This document shows, in pieces, positions 51,637 through 59,893 of a stretch of 59,893 bases of DNA. The notes below the pieces were generated by a model, which worked only from the letters and a program-made list of their open reading frames with translations, searched no databases and was not told the DNA's origin. Within the stretch, counting starts at the first letter, position 1. Each line of letters opens with the position of its first letter. Source of the stretch: Metabacillus litoralis. Lineage in GTDB: Bacteria > Bacillota > Bacilli > Bacillales > Bacillaceae. The DNA lies in the NCBI RefSeq assembly GCF_020524045.1, contig NZ_JAIVKL010000023.1, positions 1-59,893 on the forward strand. The letters are read 5' to 3'. The position numbers and the translations under genes were made by a program.

Positions 51637-52617
51637 TTATTCCGGAATAAGCTCGAGCTTTTTACGAAGCTTTTCTTCACTAAAAATCCATCCAGTGTAT
51701 GAGCTAACAATGTTTAAATCCTGATCTAATTGAACAATTGCAACAAAAGGATAGTACCCTTTACTCCGGTATCTTAGATCAATAAAACGTACTTCGTAAT
51801 GATCTGTATACTCATCAACTTCCCACCGGTAAACAGGTGAAAAAGAGAGAAATGCTGAGATGTTATCATCTTCTTCTGCAGCTTTAATAATCTTTGTTTG
51901 TGGGACAGGTACTCGATCAAATTCATCAAGAAATATGAGTTTTTCGTTAACTGATCTGGCTACATGAAAATGTTGCTTTGTCATAACAGCTATGTGCCAC
52001 TGTCTAAAGCGCATGGTTGGTGAAATGATTATGTTTTCAACGTCATCGAGTTTCTCATGTAATTGTTTAACAATATTTTTTTGCATGGAAAAACGAATGA
52101 TATAGTAACCAATTAATATCGCGTAAACACTTAAAAATGTATAGCCAGGATGAGCACCTAAAATCCAGATAATAATCCCGACGATATGGGCAAAAAAGAT
52201 AAAAGGATCAAACGTATTAATAACACCTAAGGCTATCCACTTTTTCGTAAATGGCCGTAAAGCTTGTGTACCATATGCGTTAAATATATCAACAAAAACA
52301 TGTAACACAATGGCGAACAATGTCCAAAGCCATAAATGCAGTAAATTGCTTTCAGGAATAAAAATCGTTAGTAATCCAGTGATTAAAAAGGACCATATAA
52401 AAATGGCTGGAATAGAATGAGTGATTCCTCTGTGATTACGAATATATTTCGCATTATTTCTGAGCTTTAAAATGGTATCTAAATCGGGTGCTTGAGACCC
52501 AATAATTGTCCCAATCATAACTGCTTGTGCTGTAGGATTATCAACACCAACAGCTGGATCAAGTGTTGCCAACCCGCCAAGAGCTATTCCCATTACAATA
52601 TGTGTTCCAGTATCCAA
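51637..52617 (-). CDS. yfhP: Membrane metal-dependent hydrolase-like protein YfhP
   Basis: 326 aa (B. subtilis YfhP 327). DTGTHIVMGIALGGLATLDP at the start, SQAPDLDTI and NHRGITHS carry the His/Asp ligands of the YdjM/LexA-regulated membrane hydrolase family; four membrane segments follow (~60-175), then a soluble part. TTG start preceded by GGAGGG six bases away. Divergent from mutY, as in B. subtilis. Confidence 0.88.
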   Translation of the reverse strand: MDTGTHIVMGIALGGLATLDPAVGVDNPTAQAVMIGTIIGSQAPDLDTILKLRNNAKYIRNHRGITHSIPAIFIWSFLITGLLTIFIPESNLLHLWLWTLFAIVLHVFVDIFNAYGTQALRPFTKKWIALGVINTFDPFIFFAHIVGIIIWILGAHPGYTFLSVYAILIGYYIIRFSMQKNIVKQLHEKLDDVENIIISPTMRFRQWHIAVMTKQHFHVARSVNEKLIFLDEFDRVPVPQTKIIKAAEEDDNISAFLSFSPVYRWEVDEYTDHYEVRFIDLRYRSKGYYPFVAIVQLDQDLNIVSSYTGWIFSEEKLRKKLELIPE

Positions 52618-52853
52618 ACAATTCCCTCCTCATATTTACTCTAAAAGGAGTTAGTACTTTACCTTGATAACCCTAATAGGTTCAATTGAATTTATATGTG
52701 GTAATATTGTCCAATGTGCCTTGTTTTAAACATCTATGCTTTATAAAACTGGTGTCTTGTACTATTCTTAATAAAGGTATTAAGCGAATTAATACTTCTT
52801 TACTCTTTATTTTCCCAAAAATGAAGGAAAATAACATCCGGAGGAAAATATCC

Positions 52854-53945
52854 ATGATTAACGATGTTCAAAATAAGCTCACAAGCTTTCCTATACAAGC
52901 TTTTCAACAAGATTTAATTAATTGGTATCTAGCGGAAAAAAGAGACTTACCTTGGCGTAAGGATCAAGATCCTTATAAGGTCTGGGTTTCTGAAATCATG
53001 CTTCAGCAAACAAGAGTTGATACAGTTATTCCATATTTTAACGCATTCATTACAAAATTTCCTACCATAACCGCTTTAGCCGATGCTGATGAGGAGGATG
53101 TGTTAAAAGCATGGGAAGGACTTGGCTATTACTCACGAGTTAGAAATTTACAGGCCGCAGTAAGAGAAGTAAAAGAAACTTATGGTGGAAAGGTACCAAA
53201 TTCCCCAGAGGAAATCTCCAAGCTAAAAGGTGTAGGACCTTATACAAAAGGTGCGATATTAAGTATTGCATACAACATCCCAGAACCTGCAGTTGATGGA
53301 AACGTCATGAGAGTCCTTTCTAGAATCCTCTCTATATGGGAAGATATTGCTAAAACGAAAACACGTAAAATATTCGAAGAAGTTACTTATGAATTAATTT
53401 CAAAAGAAGATCCATCTTCCTTTAACCAAGCAGTTATGGAGCTTGGTGCATTAATATGTACACCAACTTCACCAAAGTGTCTGCTTTGTCCAGTTCGTGA
53501 GCATTGTACTGCGTTTGAAGAAGGGGTACAAGCAGATTTACCAATTAAAAGTAAAAAAAAGAAGCCAAAGCCACTTCAAATGGCTGCAGCCGTTTTATAT
53601 GATAACAAAGGTAACTTTTATATTCATAAACGTCCACCCGCTGGCTTACTTGCAAATCTTTGGGAACATCCTAATTTAGAGCTAGATTCTGTTAGTGGAA
53701 AAACATATCGTGAACAGTTAGGAGAATTTTTAGCTACTGAATATAATATTGATGCTGAGCTTTCAGAATTATCAGGAACAGTTCAACACGTATTTTCTCA
53801 TCTTATTTGGAATATTTCAGTTTTTATTGGAAAAGTAAAAAATGCTTCAGATACTCAGCTCATCTTAGTTACTGAAGAAGAGCTACAAAAATATGCGTTT
53901 CCTGTTTCACATCAAAAAATATATCAAATTTATAAAGAGAGCTGA
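52854..53945 (+). CDS. mutY: A/G-specific adenine glycosylase MutY
   Basis: 363 aa. Helix-hairpin-helix [16 protein letters not shown], catalytic Asp in [12 protein letters not shown], catalytic Glu in [12 protein letters not shown], 4Fe-4S ligands in [17 protein letters not shown] (Cx6Cx2Cx5C), and a C-terminal NUDIX-like domain that reads 8-oxoG. Removes adenine paired with 8-oxoguanine. ATG 52854 follows GGAGG at 9 bases. Confidence 0.94.
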   Translation: MINDVQNKLTSFPIQAFQQDLINWYLAEKRDLPWRKDQDPYKVWVSEIMLQQTRVDTVIPYFNAFITKFPTITALADADEEDVLKAWEGLGYYSRVRNLQAAVREVKETYGGKVPNSPEEISKLKGVGPYTKGAILSIAYNIPEPAVDGNVMRVLSRILSIWEDIAKTKTRKIFEEVTYELISKEDPSSFNQAVMELGALICTPTSPKCLLCPVREHCTAFEEGVQADLPIKSKKKKPKPLQMAAAVLYDNKGNFYIHKRPPAGLLANLWEHPNLELDSVSGKTYREQLGEFLATEYNIDAELSELSGTVQHVFSHLIWNISVFIGKVKNASDTQLILVTEEELQKYAFPVSHQKIYQIYKES

Positions 53946-54069
53946 CCCGAGCAGAGCCTTCTTTTATGAGATAGAACGCATCAAAATTAATTTTAGGGTC
54001 TAGCTCTAGGCTCCAGCGGATAGACGGAATAAATAATAAAATAGCTCAAGTACTAGTTATTCCAAACCC

Positions 54070-54125
54070 CAAGGACATAAGTCAAATAGGAATTGAAGGG
54101 GAAAATGCACCTTCTTTTCCTATTC
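54070..54125. repeat. Short interspersed hairpin repeat, copy 2
   Basis: ATAAGTCAAATAGGAATTGA followed by GGGGAAAATGCACCTTC and TTTTCCTAT, as at 18600-18660 but with a less perfect right arm. Confidence 0.6.
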
Positions 54126-54142
54126 GCTTATGCTTTTTTTAT

Positions 54143-54367
54143 TCAATCATACTGAACTCTTGTTCCGTGAGTCCAATCTGCTTCATTGCGCTTCAAGCCC
54201 CCGCGTGCCTCTATTTCTTCAACAATTTCTCGATGAATTGTTTGACCTTCAGAATTTAAGTAAGGTACAACTTGTTGAAGGGAGTGGTGAAAAAACGCTA
54301 ATTCTTCCTTTTTCCACTCTTTTTTTGACATCATTGATAGCTCTGTCATATCGCGACCTACGTACAT
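54143..54367 (-). CDS. yfhS: YfhS-family protein
   Basis: 74 aa. MTELSMMSKKEWKKEELAFF and GQTIHREIVEEIEARGG match YfhS, found between mutY and fabL in B. subtilis. AAGGGGGATATACT precedes the ATG. Small, soluble, charged; function unknown, expression in B. subtilis is linked to sporulation. Confidence 0.82.
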   Translation of the reverse strand: MYVGRDMTELSMMSKKEWKKEELAFFHHSLQQVVPYLNSEGQTIHREIVEEIEARGGLKRNEADWTHGTRVQYD

Positions 54368-54502
54368 AGTATATCCCCCTTAATATCTAACTTGTTGATT
54401 CCATCTGTTTAAAAAAATGAAAAAGAGATATTTCAACCAAGATAGAAGTTTCACTATAGTATCTGATACAATGAATACATCTATACGATTGTTTACATAT
54501 AA

Positions 54503-55270
<768 letters not shown>

Positions 55271-55382
55271 ATATTTTTTTGGATGCGACACTGGTATTTG
55301 AAAATGAAATCCTTGTTTAACAACGGTATATATGGATTTAAAAGCATAGGTAAAAAAACTTTATAAAAAAATGATTTTTTTG

Positions 55383-55413
55383 TGGATATAAAATTCACCT
55401 CCAGGACAATCTA
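55383..55413 (+). promoter_or_regulatory. Sigma-G-type promoter of sspE
   Basis: -35 TGGATA (55383-55388), 18-bp spacer, -10 CAATCTA (55407-55413), close to the forespore sigma-G consensus (TGAATA/CATACTA). Confidence 0.65.
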
Positions 55414-55434
55414 TATTTCGTGGAGGTGATATTA

Positions 55435-55635
55435 ATGGCACAGAACAACAACCAAGCTGGTAAAACAGCATCAGGTACAAACATCCAACATGTTAAACAA
55501 CAAAACGCTCAAAGCGCACAAGGCGGACAAGCAGGTGCAGGCCAATATGGTACTGAATTTGCTAGCTCTACTGATGTTCAACACGTGAAAAAATACAACC
55601 AACAAGCTGAAGCTAACAAGAACCAAAACTCTTAA
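55435..55635 (+). CDS. sspE: Gamma-type small acid-soluble spore protein
   Basis: 66 aa (B. subtilis SspE 84). Two repeats, GTNIQHVKQQNAQSA and EFASSTDVQHVKKYNQQAEA, each with the TEFA-type protease cleavage context typical of gamma SASP; only the second keeps it fully. Amino-acid store of the spore, degraded at germination. GGAGGTGATATTA precedes the ATG. The upstream sigma-G box fits forespore expression. Confidence 0.9.
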   Translation: MAQNNNQAGKTASGTNIQHVKQQNAQSAQGGQAGAGQYGTEFASSTDVQHVKKYNQQAEANKNQNS

Positions 55636-55646
55636 TTAGCAGATGC

Positions 55647-55686
55647 GAAAGACACCTTCCCATACATATGGGGAGGTGTCTTTTTT
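55647..55686 (+). terminator. Terminator after sspE
   Basis: GACACCTTCCC-cataca-TGGGGAGGTGTC followed by T6. Confidence 0.9.
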
Positions 55687-55873
55687 GTAAATGAAAGATA
55701 CGTTTTATACCATTAGCTACAGGCCTTTCATATGGCCTTTCCATACATAAAAATGATAAAACGACAAAACTTCTGTTTACTCTACATAAATAGTCAAAGG
55801 GTTGAATGATGAAATAGAGAATTTATTATGTACACACTATTTTATTTCTCTTTAGCAGAAAGGAGAGGAAAAG

Positions 55874-56128
55874 ATGAATTTTGATCAATTAGTAGGAGAA
55901 CAGTTAAAAACGATGGATAAGTTATTATATTTGCAGTCTGAAATTGAAAGATGCCAAGATATTAAAAAACAGCTGATTGCATTGCAAGATGAAACAAAGA
56001 TGCAATCTGTTCAAAATGAGATAGAAAATATGAAGGTGGAGTTAAACAAGATTCAACAGGTTTTTGAGCAGCAAACAGAAGATGTGATCAAATCGTATGA
56101 AGATCAAAAATTTGAAACTGTATCATAA
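55874..56128 (+). CDS. ygaB: YgaB-family protein
   Basis: 84 aa, almost wholly a coiled coil (KLLYLQSEIERCQDIKKQL, EIENMKVELNKIQQVFEQQ). Matches YgaB by position and type. AAAGGAGAGG precedes the ATG. Function unknown. Terminator follows. Confidence 0.82.
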   Translation: MNFDQLVGEQLKTMDKLLYLQSEIERCQDIKKQLIALQDETKMQSVQNEIENMKVELNKIQQVFEQQTEDVIKSYEDQKFETVS

Positions 56129-56140
56129 GTAATGTTTGGG

Positions 56141-56168
56141 GTCATTTCACGTGGAATGACTTCTTTTG
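56141..56168 (+). terminator. Terminator after ygaB
   Basis: GTCATTTC-acgt-GGAATGAC then TTCTTTTG. Confidence 0.7.
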
Positions 56169-56274
56169 TTTTCTTTTTTATTTCACAAACGTTATAATGG
56201 AAGGAAATACATTACGTGGACGTTTATGAAATTCTTCATGAAGCGATCAATGAAATCGAAAGAAGGGGAGAAAA

Positions 56275-56805
56275 GTGCGCTTTCCCAGGGAAGGAGATAA
56301 AATCCAAATACATAGTTATAAGCATAATGGTTACATCCACAGAGTCTGGGAGGAATCTACGGTTTTAAAGGGTTCACAACATTGTATAATCGGTGGAAAT
56401 GACAGAACCATTGTAACGGAATCAGACGGAAGAACGTGGGTAACAAGAGAACCAGCGATATGTTATTTCCATGCTAGACATTGGTTTAATATAATCGGGA
56501 TGTTGAGAGAAGACGGTGTTTACTACTATTGTAATATAAGCTCACCATTCGTATGGGATGAGGAAGCGGTAAAATACATTGATTACGATCTCGATGTGAA
56601 AGTCTATCCTGACATGACTTATACAATATTGGATGAAGATGAATATGAGGAACACAGCCAGTTAATGAATTACCCTGAAGTAATTGATATTATTTTAAGA
56701 AATAATTTAGAAACTTTACTTCGATGGATTCGGCAAAAAAAAGGTCCTTTTGCTCCAGAATTTATTGATGAGTGGTATGAACGTTACTTAACATATGTAA
56801 GATAA
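56275..56805 (+). CDS. ygaC: DUF402 nucleotide phosphatase-like protein YgaC
   Basis: 176 aa, the same length as B. subtilis YgaC. DUF402 motifs: [40 protein letters not shown], and the acidic metal-binding set [13 protein letters not shown] with DEDEYEEH. Relatives hydrolyse nucleoside tri- and diphosphates with divalent metal; Asp/Glu ligands are all kept here. GTG start behind AAGGGGAG. TATAAT at 56193-56198 is a possible -10. Confidence 0.9.
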   Translation: MRFPREGDKIQIHSYKHNGYIHRVWEESTVLKGSQHCIIGGNDRTIVTESDGRTWVTREPAICYFHARHWFNIIGMLREDGVYYYCNISSPFVWDEEAVKYIDYDLDVKVYPDMTYTILDEDEYEEHSQLMNYPEVIDIILRNNLETLLRWIRQKKGPFAPEFIDEWYERYLTYVR

Positions 56806-56816
56806 TAGTGATAGGT

Positions 56817-56890
56817 AGTAAGGGTGGCTCAGTATTGTGCTCCAACATTGAATAATGTTGGGGTGTGATAAGCTAGAGTCAGCCTTTTTC
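56817..56890 (+). terminator. Possible terminator after ygaC
   Basis: GTGGCTcag ... gagtcAGCCTTTTT encloses an inner CCAACATT-gaat-AATGTTGG hairpin. Confidence 0.6.
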
Positions 56891-56949
56891 ATATGTAGGT
56901 TGGTAACCTTTTTTCATTTTTTTGAGATCAGGTTTGTGCTTTTTGGAAA

Positions 56950-57115
56950 GGCTAAGTTAAAGTTCATTGTTGGTTTCATTTTAGATCATTATTAAATGAT
57001 GCAGAATGCGTAGCACTCCTGTTGAATAGAGATTATAACGTACTGTGGTGGCTAGCGGACTGACCGTTTAAAAATGATAGCAACAGTAGAGATCAACTAT
57101 TAAGTTAACTGAGCC
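56950..57115. repeat. TIR element, degenerate copy D
   Basis: GGCTAAGTTAAAGTTCATTG at the left and GATCAACTATTAAGTTAACTGAGCC at the right match the inverted ends of copies A and B; GCACTCCTG remains of the GC-rich centre. Confidence 0.6.
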
Positions 57116-57140
57116 TTTTGTAAAGAAACGGGGGATTTCT

Positions 57141-58883
57141 TTGGGGGTAATAAAAAGATATATGAAATTTGTTAGACCTTATCGTCTACAAATTATAGGT
57201 ACGGTTCTTATCGGTGTGATAAAATTTTCAATTCCACTGTTATTGCCATTAATTATAAAGTATGTGGTAGATGATGTGATCGGTGGGACTGGATCAGATG
57301 CTGAAAAAACGAATACCTTATTAACCTTAATGGGAGGAATGTTCGTTTTATTCGTTATTGTCCGCCCACCGGTTGAATATTATCGTCAATATTTTGCTCA
57401 ATGGACAGCAAGTAAAATTCTCTATGATATAAGAGACCAATTATTTACTCACCTGCAAAAATTAAGTTTGCGTTATTATGCAAATACTCGTGCAGGTGAG
57501 ATCATCTCTCGAGTGATTAATGACGTAGAACAAACAAAGAACTTCGTTATAACTGGATTGATGAATGTATGGCTTGATGTGGCGACAATTATTATCGCTG
57601 TTGGAATTATGTTAACAATGGATGTAAAGTTAACACTTGTTTCGATCATTCTGTTTCCTTTTTATGGTCTGTCTGTTAAATATTTTTATGGAAGACTACG
57701 CCATCTGACAAGAGTTCGTTCACAGGCACTTGCGGAGGTTCAAGGTCATTTGCACGAACGCGTTCAGGGGATGCCGGTTATCCGTAGTTTTGCTACAGAA
57801 GATTTTGAACAGAATCAATTTGCAAAAGAAAACTCTAATTTTCTTGGAAAAGCACTTGATCACACAAGTTGGAATGCAAAAACATTTGCTGTTGTTAACA
57901 CATTAACCGATATCGCTCCATTAATCGTTATTAGCTTTGCTGGATATCAGGTTATTCATGGTCAGTTAACAATTGGAACAATGGTTGCATTCATTGCCTA
58001 TGTTGAGCAGCTTTATAATCCGTTAAGAAGATTAATTAATTCATCAACAACATTAACACAAGCAATTGCCTCAATGGATCGGGTGTTTGAATTTATTGAT
58101 GTACCATATGAAGTTGTTGATAAACCAAATGCAAAAGTGGCTAAGGATATTAAAGGGGAAGTTGAATTCCAAGATATATCTTTCCGTTATCAAGAGGATG
58201 AAGCATTAATTATCGAAGGTTTGTCTCTAAAAGTAACAAGAGGAGAAACAGTTGCATTAGTTGGAATGAGCGGAGGCGGTAAATCAACACTTGTCAGCTT
58301 ATTACCACGTTTTTATGATGTAACAGATGGTCGAATTCTTTTAGATAATCTTGATATTAGAGATTACCAAGCCCAAAGCTTACGAGAGCAAATTGGTATG
58401 GTTCTTCAAGATACCTTCCTATTTAGTAATACTGTCAGAGAAAATATACTAATTGGCAAGCCTGATGCAACAGAAGAGGAAGTTATTTCTGCAGCGAAAT
58501 CGGCAAATGCCCATGATTTTATTATGAAATTGCCTCAAGGCTATGATACAAAAGTAGGTGAACGAGGAGTTAAGCTTTCTGGAGGTCAAAAACAACGTGT
58601 CTCGATTGCTCGAGTATTTTTGAAAAATCCACCGATCCTCGTGTTAGATGAAGCCACATCAGCTCTTGATTTAGAAAGTGAGCATCTTATTCAAGAGGCA
58701 TTAGAAAATCTTGCAAAAGAACGAACAACGTTTGTTGTTGCACACAGATTATCCACAATCACACATGCGAACAAAATTGTACTTATCGAAGATGGAAAAG
58801 TCGTTGAAGAAGGCACACACCAAGAGCTAATGGCAAAGCAAGAACATTATTATAAATTGTTTCAGATTCAACAGATTGAATAA
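57141..58883 (+). CDS. ygaD: ABC exporter, half-transporter YgaD
   Basis: 580 aa, membrane and ATPase domains fused (six helices ~15-300, nucleotide-binding domain ~335-575). Walker [10 protein letters not shown], signature [15 protein letters not shown], Walker [15 protein letters not shown]-loop VAHRLST. Resembles lipid A/multidrug exporters of the MsbA/BmrA type and would work as a homodimer. TTG start behind GGGGG. Same position as in B. subtilis. Substrate unknown. Confidence 0.9.
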   Translation: MGVIKRYMKFVRPYRLQIIGTVLIGVIKFSIPLLLPLIIKYVVDDVIGGTGSDAEKTNTLLTLMGGMFVLFVIVRPPVEYYRQYFAQWTASKILYDIRDQLFTHLQKLSLRYYANTRAGEIISRVINDVEQTKNFVITGLMNVWLDVATIIIAVGIMLTMDVKLTLVSIILFPFYGLSVKYFYGRLRHLTRVRSQALAEVQGHLHERVQGMPVIRSFATEDFEQNQFAKENSNFLGKALDHTSWNAKTFAVVNTLTDIAPLIVISFAGYQVIHGQLTIGTMVAFIAYVEQLYNPLRRLINSSTTLTQAIASMDRVFEFIDVPYEVVDKPNAKVAKDIKGEVEFQDISFRYQEDEALIIEGLSLKVTRGETVALVGMSGGGKSTLVSLLPRFYDVTDGRILLDNLDIRDYQAQSLREQIGMVLQDTFLFSNTVRENILIGKPDATEEEVISAAKSANAHDFIMKLPQGYDTKVGERGVKLSGGQKQRVSIARVFLKNPPILVLDEATSALDLESEHLIQEALENLAKERTTFVVAHRLSTITHANKIVLIEDGKVVEEGTHQELMAKQEHYYKLFQIQQIE

Positions 58884-58899
58884 TTTAGGTAGAAGGTGA

Positions 58900-58937
58900 G
58901 GCCGCATTCTCTATATTGGGAGATGTGGCTTTTTTGT
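58900..58937 (+). terminator. Terminator after ygaD
   Basis: AGGCCGCATTCTC-tatatt-GGGAGATGTGGCT followed by T5. Confidence 0.85.
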
Positions 58938-58940
58938 GTG

Positions 58941-59014
58941 GGTGTGTGTCGTCGAATTTTGTCTACTTTTGAAGAATCGCTGATATTTTGGGAAAATCGC
59001 CGATAAACTCAGGA
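58941..59014. repeat. Phased 20-bp array, two units, with shared left flank
   Basis: Left flank GTCTACTTTTGAAG, then AATCGCTGATATTTTGGGAA and AATCGCCGATAAACTCAGGA. The same flank precedes the five-unit array at 59641. Confidence 0.8.
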
Positions 59015-59186
59015 AGCATGGTTTGGAAGGGGTGAATTTGCAGTGAAGCAGCCTAAGTTTATAGTCTGTGCCAAATATTTATGCTGATTCTCCCATAAAA
59101 AGTTAGAAGCCAATCCGAAAATGACTATCCAAAAGAGGATAGCCCTATTTATATTCCAGAGATTAATTACATTAGGACCATTTAAT

Positions 59187-59263
59187 ATGAGTAACAGCTG
59201 CATGATTGGCATTTCGGCATGTTTTCGCACAGTAATTGTAGGGGGGGCAATTTGAAGTCACTT
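59187..59263. repeat. ~77-bp duplicated block, copy 1
   Basis: Starts ATGAGTAACAGCTGCATGAT and runs through GGCATTTCGGCA to a G-run. Second copy at 59503-59580. The short frame over 59009-59230 on the minus strand is not supported as a gene. Confidence 0.8.
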
Positions 59264-59353
59264 TATCAACGATTTTTTCGATTTATCTTCGATTCTGTGG
59301 ATTTATCAACGATTTTCCAGATTTATCTTCGATTTTGCGAATTTATCTTCGAT
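59264..59353. repeat. Phased 20-bp array in reverse orientation
   Basis: Four units such as GATTTATCTTCGATTCTGTG and GATTTATCAACGATTTTCCA at 20-bp steps; their reverse complement is the AATCGnnGATAAA core of the array at 59641. Confidence 0.85.
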
Positions 59354-59502
59354 TAGACTATTTTCGACAAAAACCGCAGTCGTCCACCTCTTTTTCAAGA
59401 TAAGAGGAAGGGTTTATGCCTTTACTGAAAATGGACTATTCTAAAGGTTTTTCTAAAACAGACGAACAAAATAGGGTCCAGCTTCTAACTAAGGAGCATC
59501 TA

Positions 59503-59580
59503 AGATGAGTAACAGCTGCATGATTGGCATTTCGGCACGTTTTCACACCGTATTTGTGGGGTGGGAGCACTTTGAAGGAT
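59503..59580. repeat. ~77-bp duplicated block, copy 2
   Basis: Copy of 59187-59263 in the same orientation with scattered substitutions. Confidence 0.8.
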
Positions 59581-59612
59581 TGTGAGAGTTTTACGAGGTG
59601 AATGGGCGCCTG

Positions 59613-59740
59613 CAGTGTCGAATTTGGTCTACTTTTGAAGAATCGCTGATAAATCTGGATAATCGCTGATAAATTCGCGGAATCGCTGATATTTTGAGAA
59701 AATCGCCGATAAAAACAAATAATCGCCGATAAACTCAGGA
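59613..59740. repeat. Phased 20-bp array, five units
   Basis: Units start at 59641, 59661, 59681, 59701 and 59721, all with AATCGCTGAT or AATCGCCGAT followed by ten variable bases. The left flank from 59613 (GTGTCGAATTTGGTCTACTT) is shared with 58941. No gene was found from 58938 to the window end. Confidence 0.9.
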
Positions 59741-59893
59741 AATGATGGTCAAGCGGATTAGATTTGGAGTCAATTCCTTAATCTTGTGTAAATTCTTGAA
59801 CAAATATTTTCAACTATCATTCAGACCTGTTTTAAAGATTATTATCAAATCCCACCAACATTTTTTTTGCGGAACTTCCATGTGTTTTATACA

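Noticed and set aside
59641-59740. CRISPR array with short spacers
   Set aside because: The conserved core is only ~12 bp, the variable part ~8-10 bp, and the same unit occurs in reverse nearby; this does not match any CRISPR layout.

Overview
The window reads as a piece of chromosome from a low-GC, endospore-forming Bacillaceae species (Bacillus/Metabacillus type; this is inference). The evidence is two small acid-soluble spore protein genes (sspE- and sspK-like), a sigma-G-type promoter, Shine-Dalgarno sites of the Bacillus type, a Fur box and DnaA boxes that fit the Bacillus consensus, and long runs of genes that match Bacillus subtilis families in length and order. No rRNA gene, complete tRNA, CRISPR array, prophage or transposase was seen.

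Left part (1-19 kb): a chemotaxis receptor; a two-component system with its ABC exporter (same order and nearly the same lengths as B. subtilis ycbL-M-N-O); an iron-linked cluster behind a consensus promoter and an 18/19 Fur box (a rubredoxin-like mini-protein, an AddB-like Fe-S protein that seems to have lost its nuclease site, an IDEAL-domain protein, an FbpA-type protein); a helical-repeat protein; a membrane GGDEF-EAL enzyme read through a c-di-GMP-I riboswitch and terminator; the TetR/YhgE pair yhgD-yhgE with a perfect operator; and a YurR-like flavin oxidoreductase.

Middle (19-32 kb): what I consider the most interesting locus. A 1082-residue STAND ATPase regulator ending in an OmpR-like DNA-binding domain and a BTAD domain (the SARP architecture of actinomycetes) precedes a branched-chain-amino-acid-type ABC importer (binding protein, two ATPases, two permeases), a FabH-like condensing enzyme with an unusual Cys-His-His site, an alpha/beta hydrolase, an SDR dehydrogenase and an acyl-CoA ligase. 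Two promoters in the locus, and as far as I could read only those two, carry direct heptamers TGTAACT-N4-TGTAACT exactly 9 bp before a -10 box, the geometry of SARP operators. I infer uptake and CoA-dependent metabolism of an unknown carboxylic compound.

32-41 kb: a LacI-type regulator with two near-identical 14-bp operators controls, by inference, a ThuA protein, two Gfo/Idh/MocA dehydrogenases and a TIM-barrel isomerase, probably a sugar or glycoside pathway through keto intermediates. An rRNA methyltransferase and a secreted GH5 beta-mannanase with a C-terminal binding domain follow.

41-59 kb: a yfmL-type RNA helicase, a peptidoglycan amidase, a DnaA-box cluster, then the conserved Bacillus block yfhD, yfhE, yfhF, recX, yfhH, sspK, yfhJ, yfhP, mutY, yfhS, fabL, sspE, ygaB, ygaC, ygaD, interrupted by a GNAT acetyltransferase (with a tRNA-T-arm-like structured leader) and an amidohydrolase.

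Intergenic DNA is rich in repeats of several families: ~300-bp elements with a long terminal hairpin, 180-260-bp elements with terminal inverted repeats, 52-bp tandem hairpin units, and arrays with a 20- or 21-bp period. Start sites below were moved to the codon with the best ribosome binding site where the longest reading frame began upstream of it.
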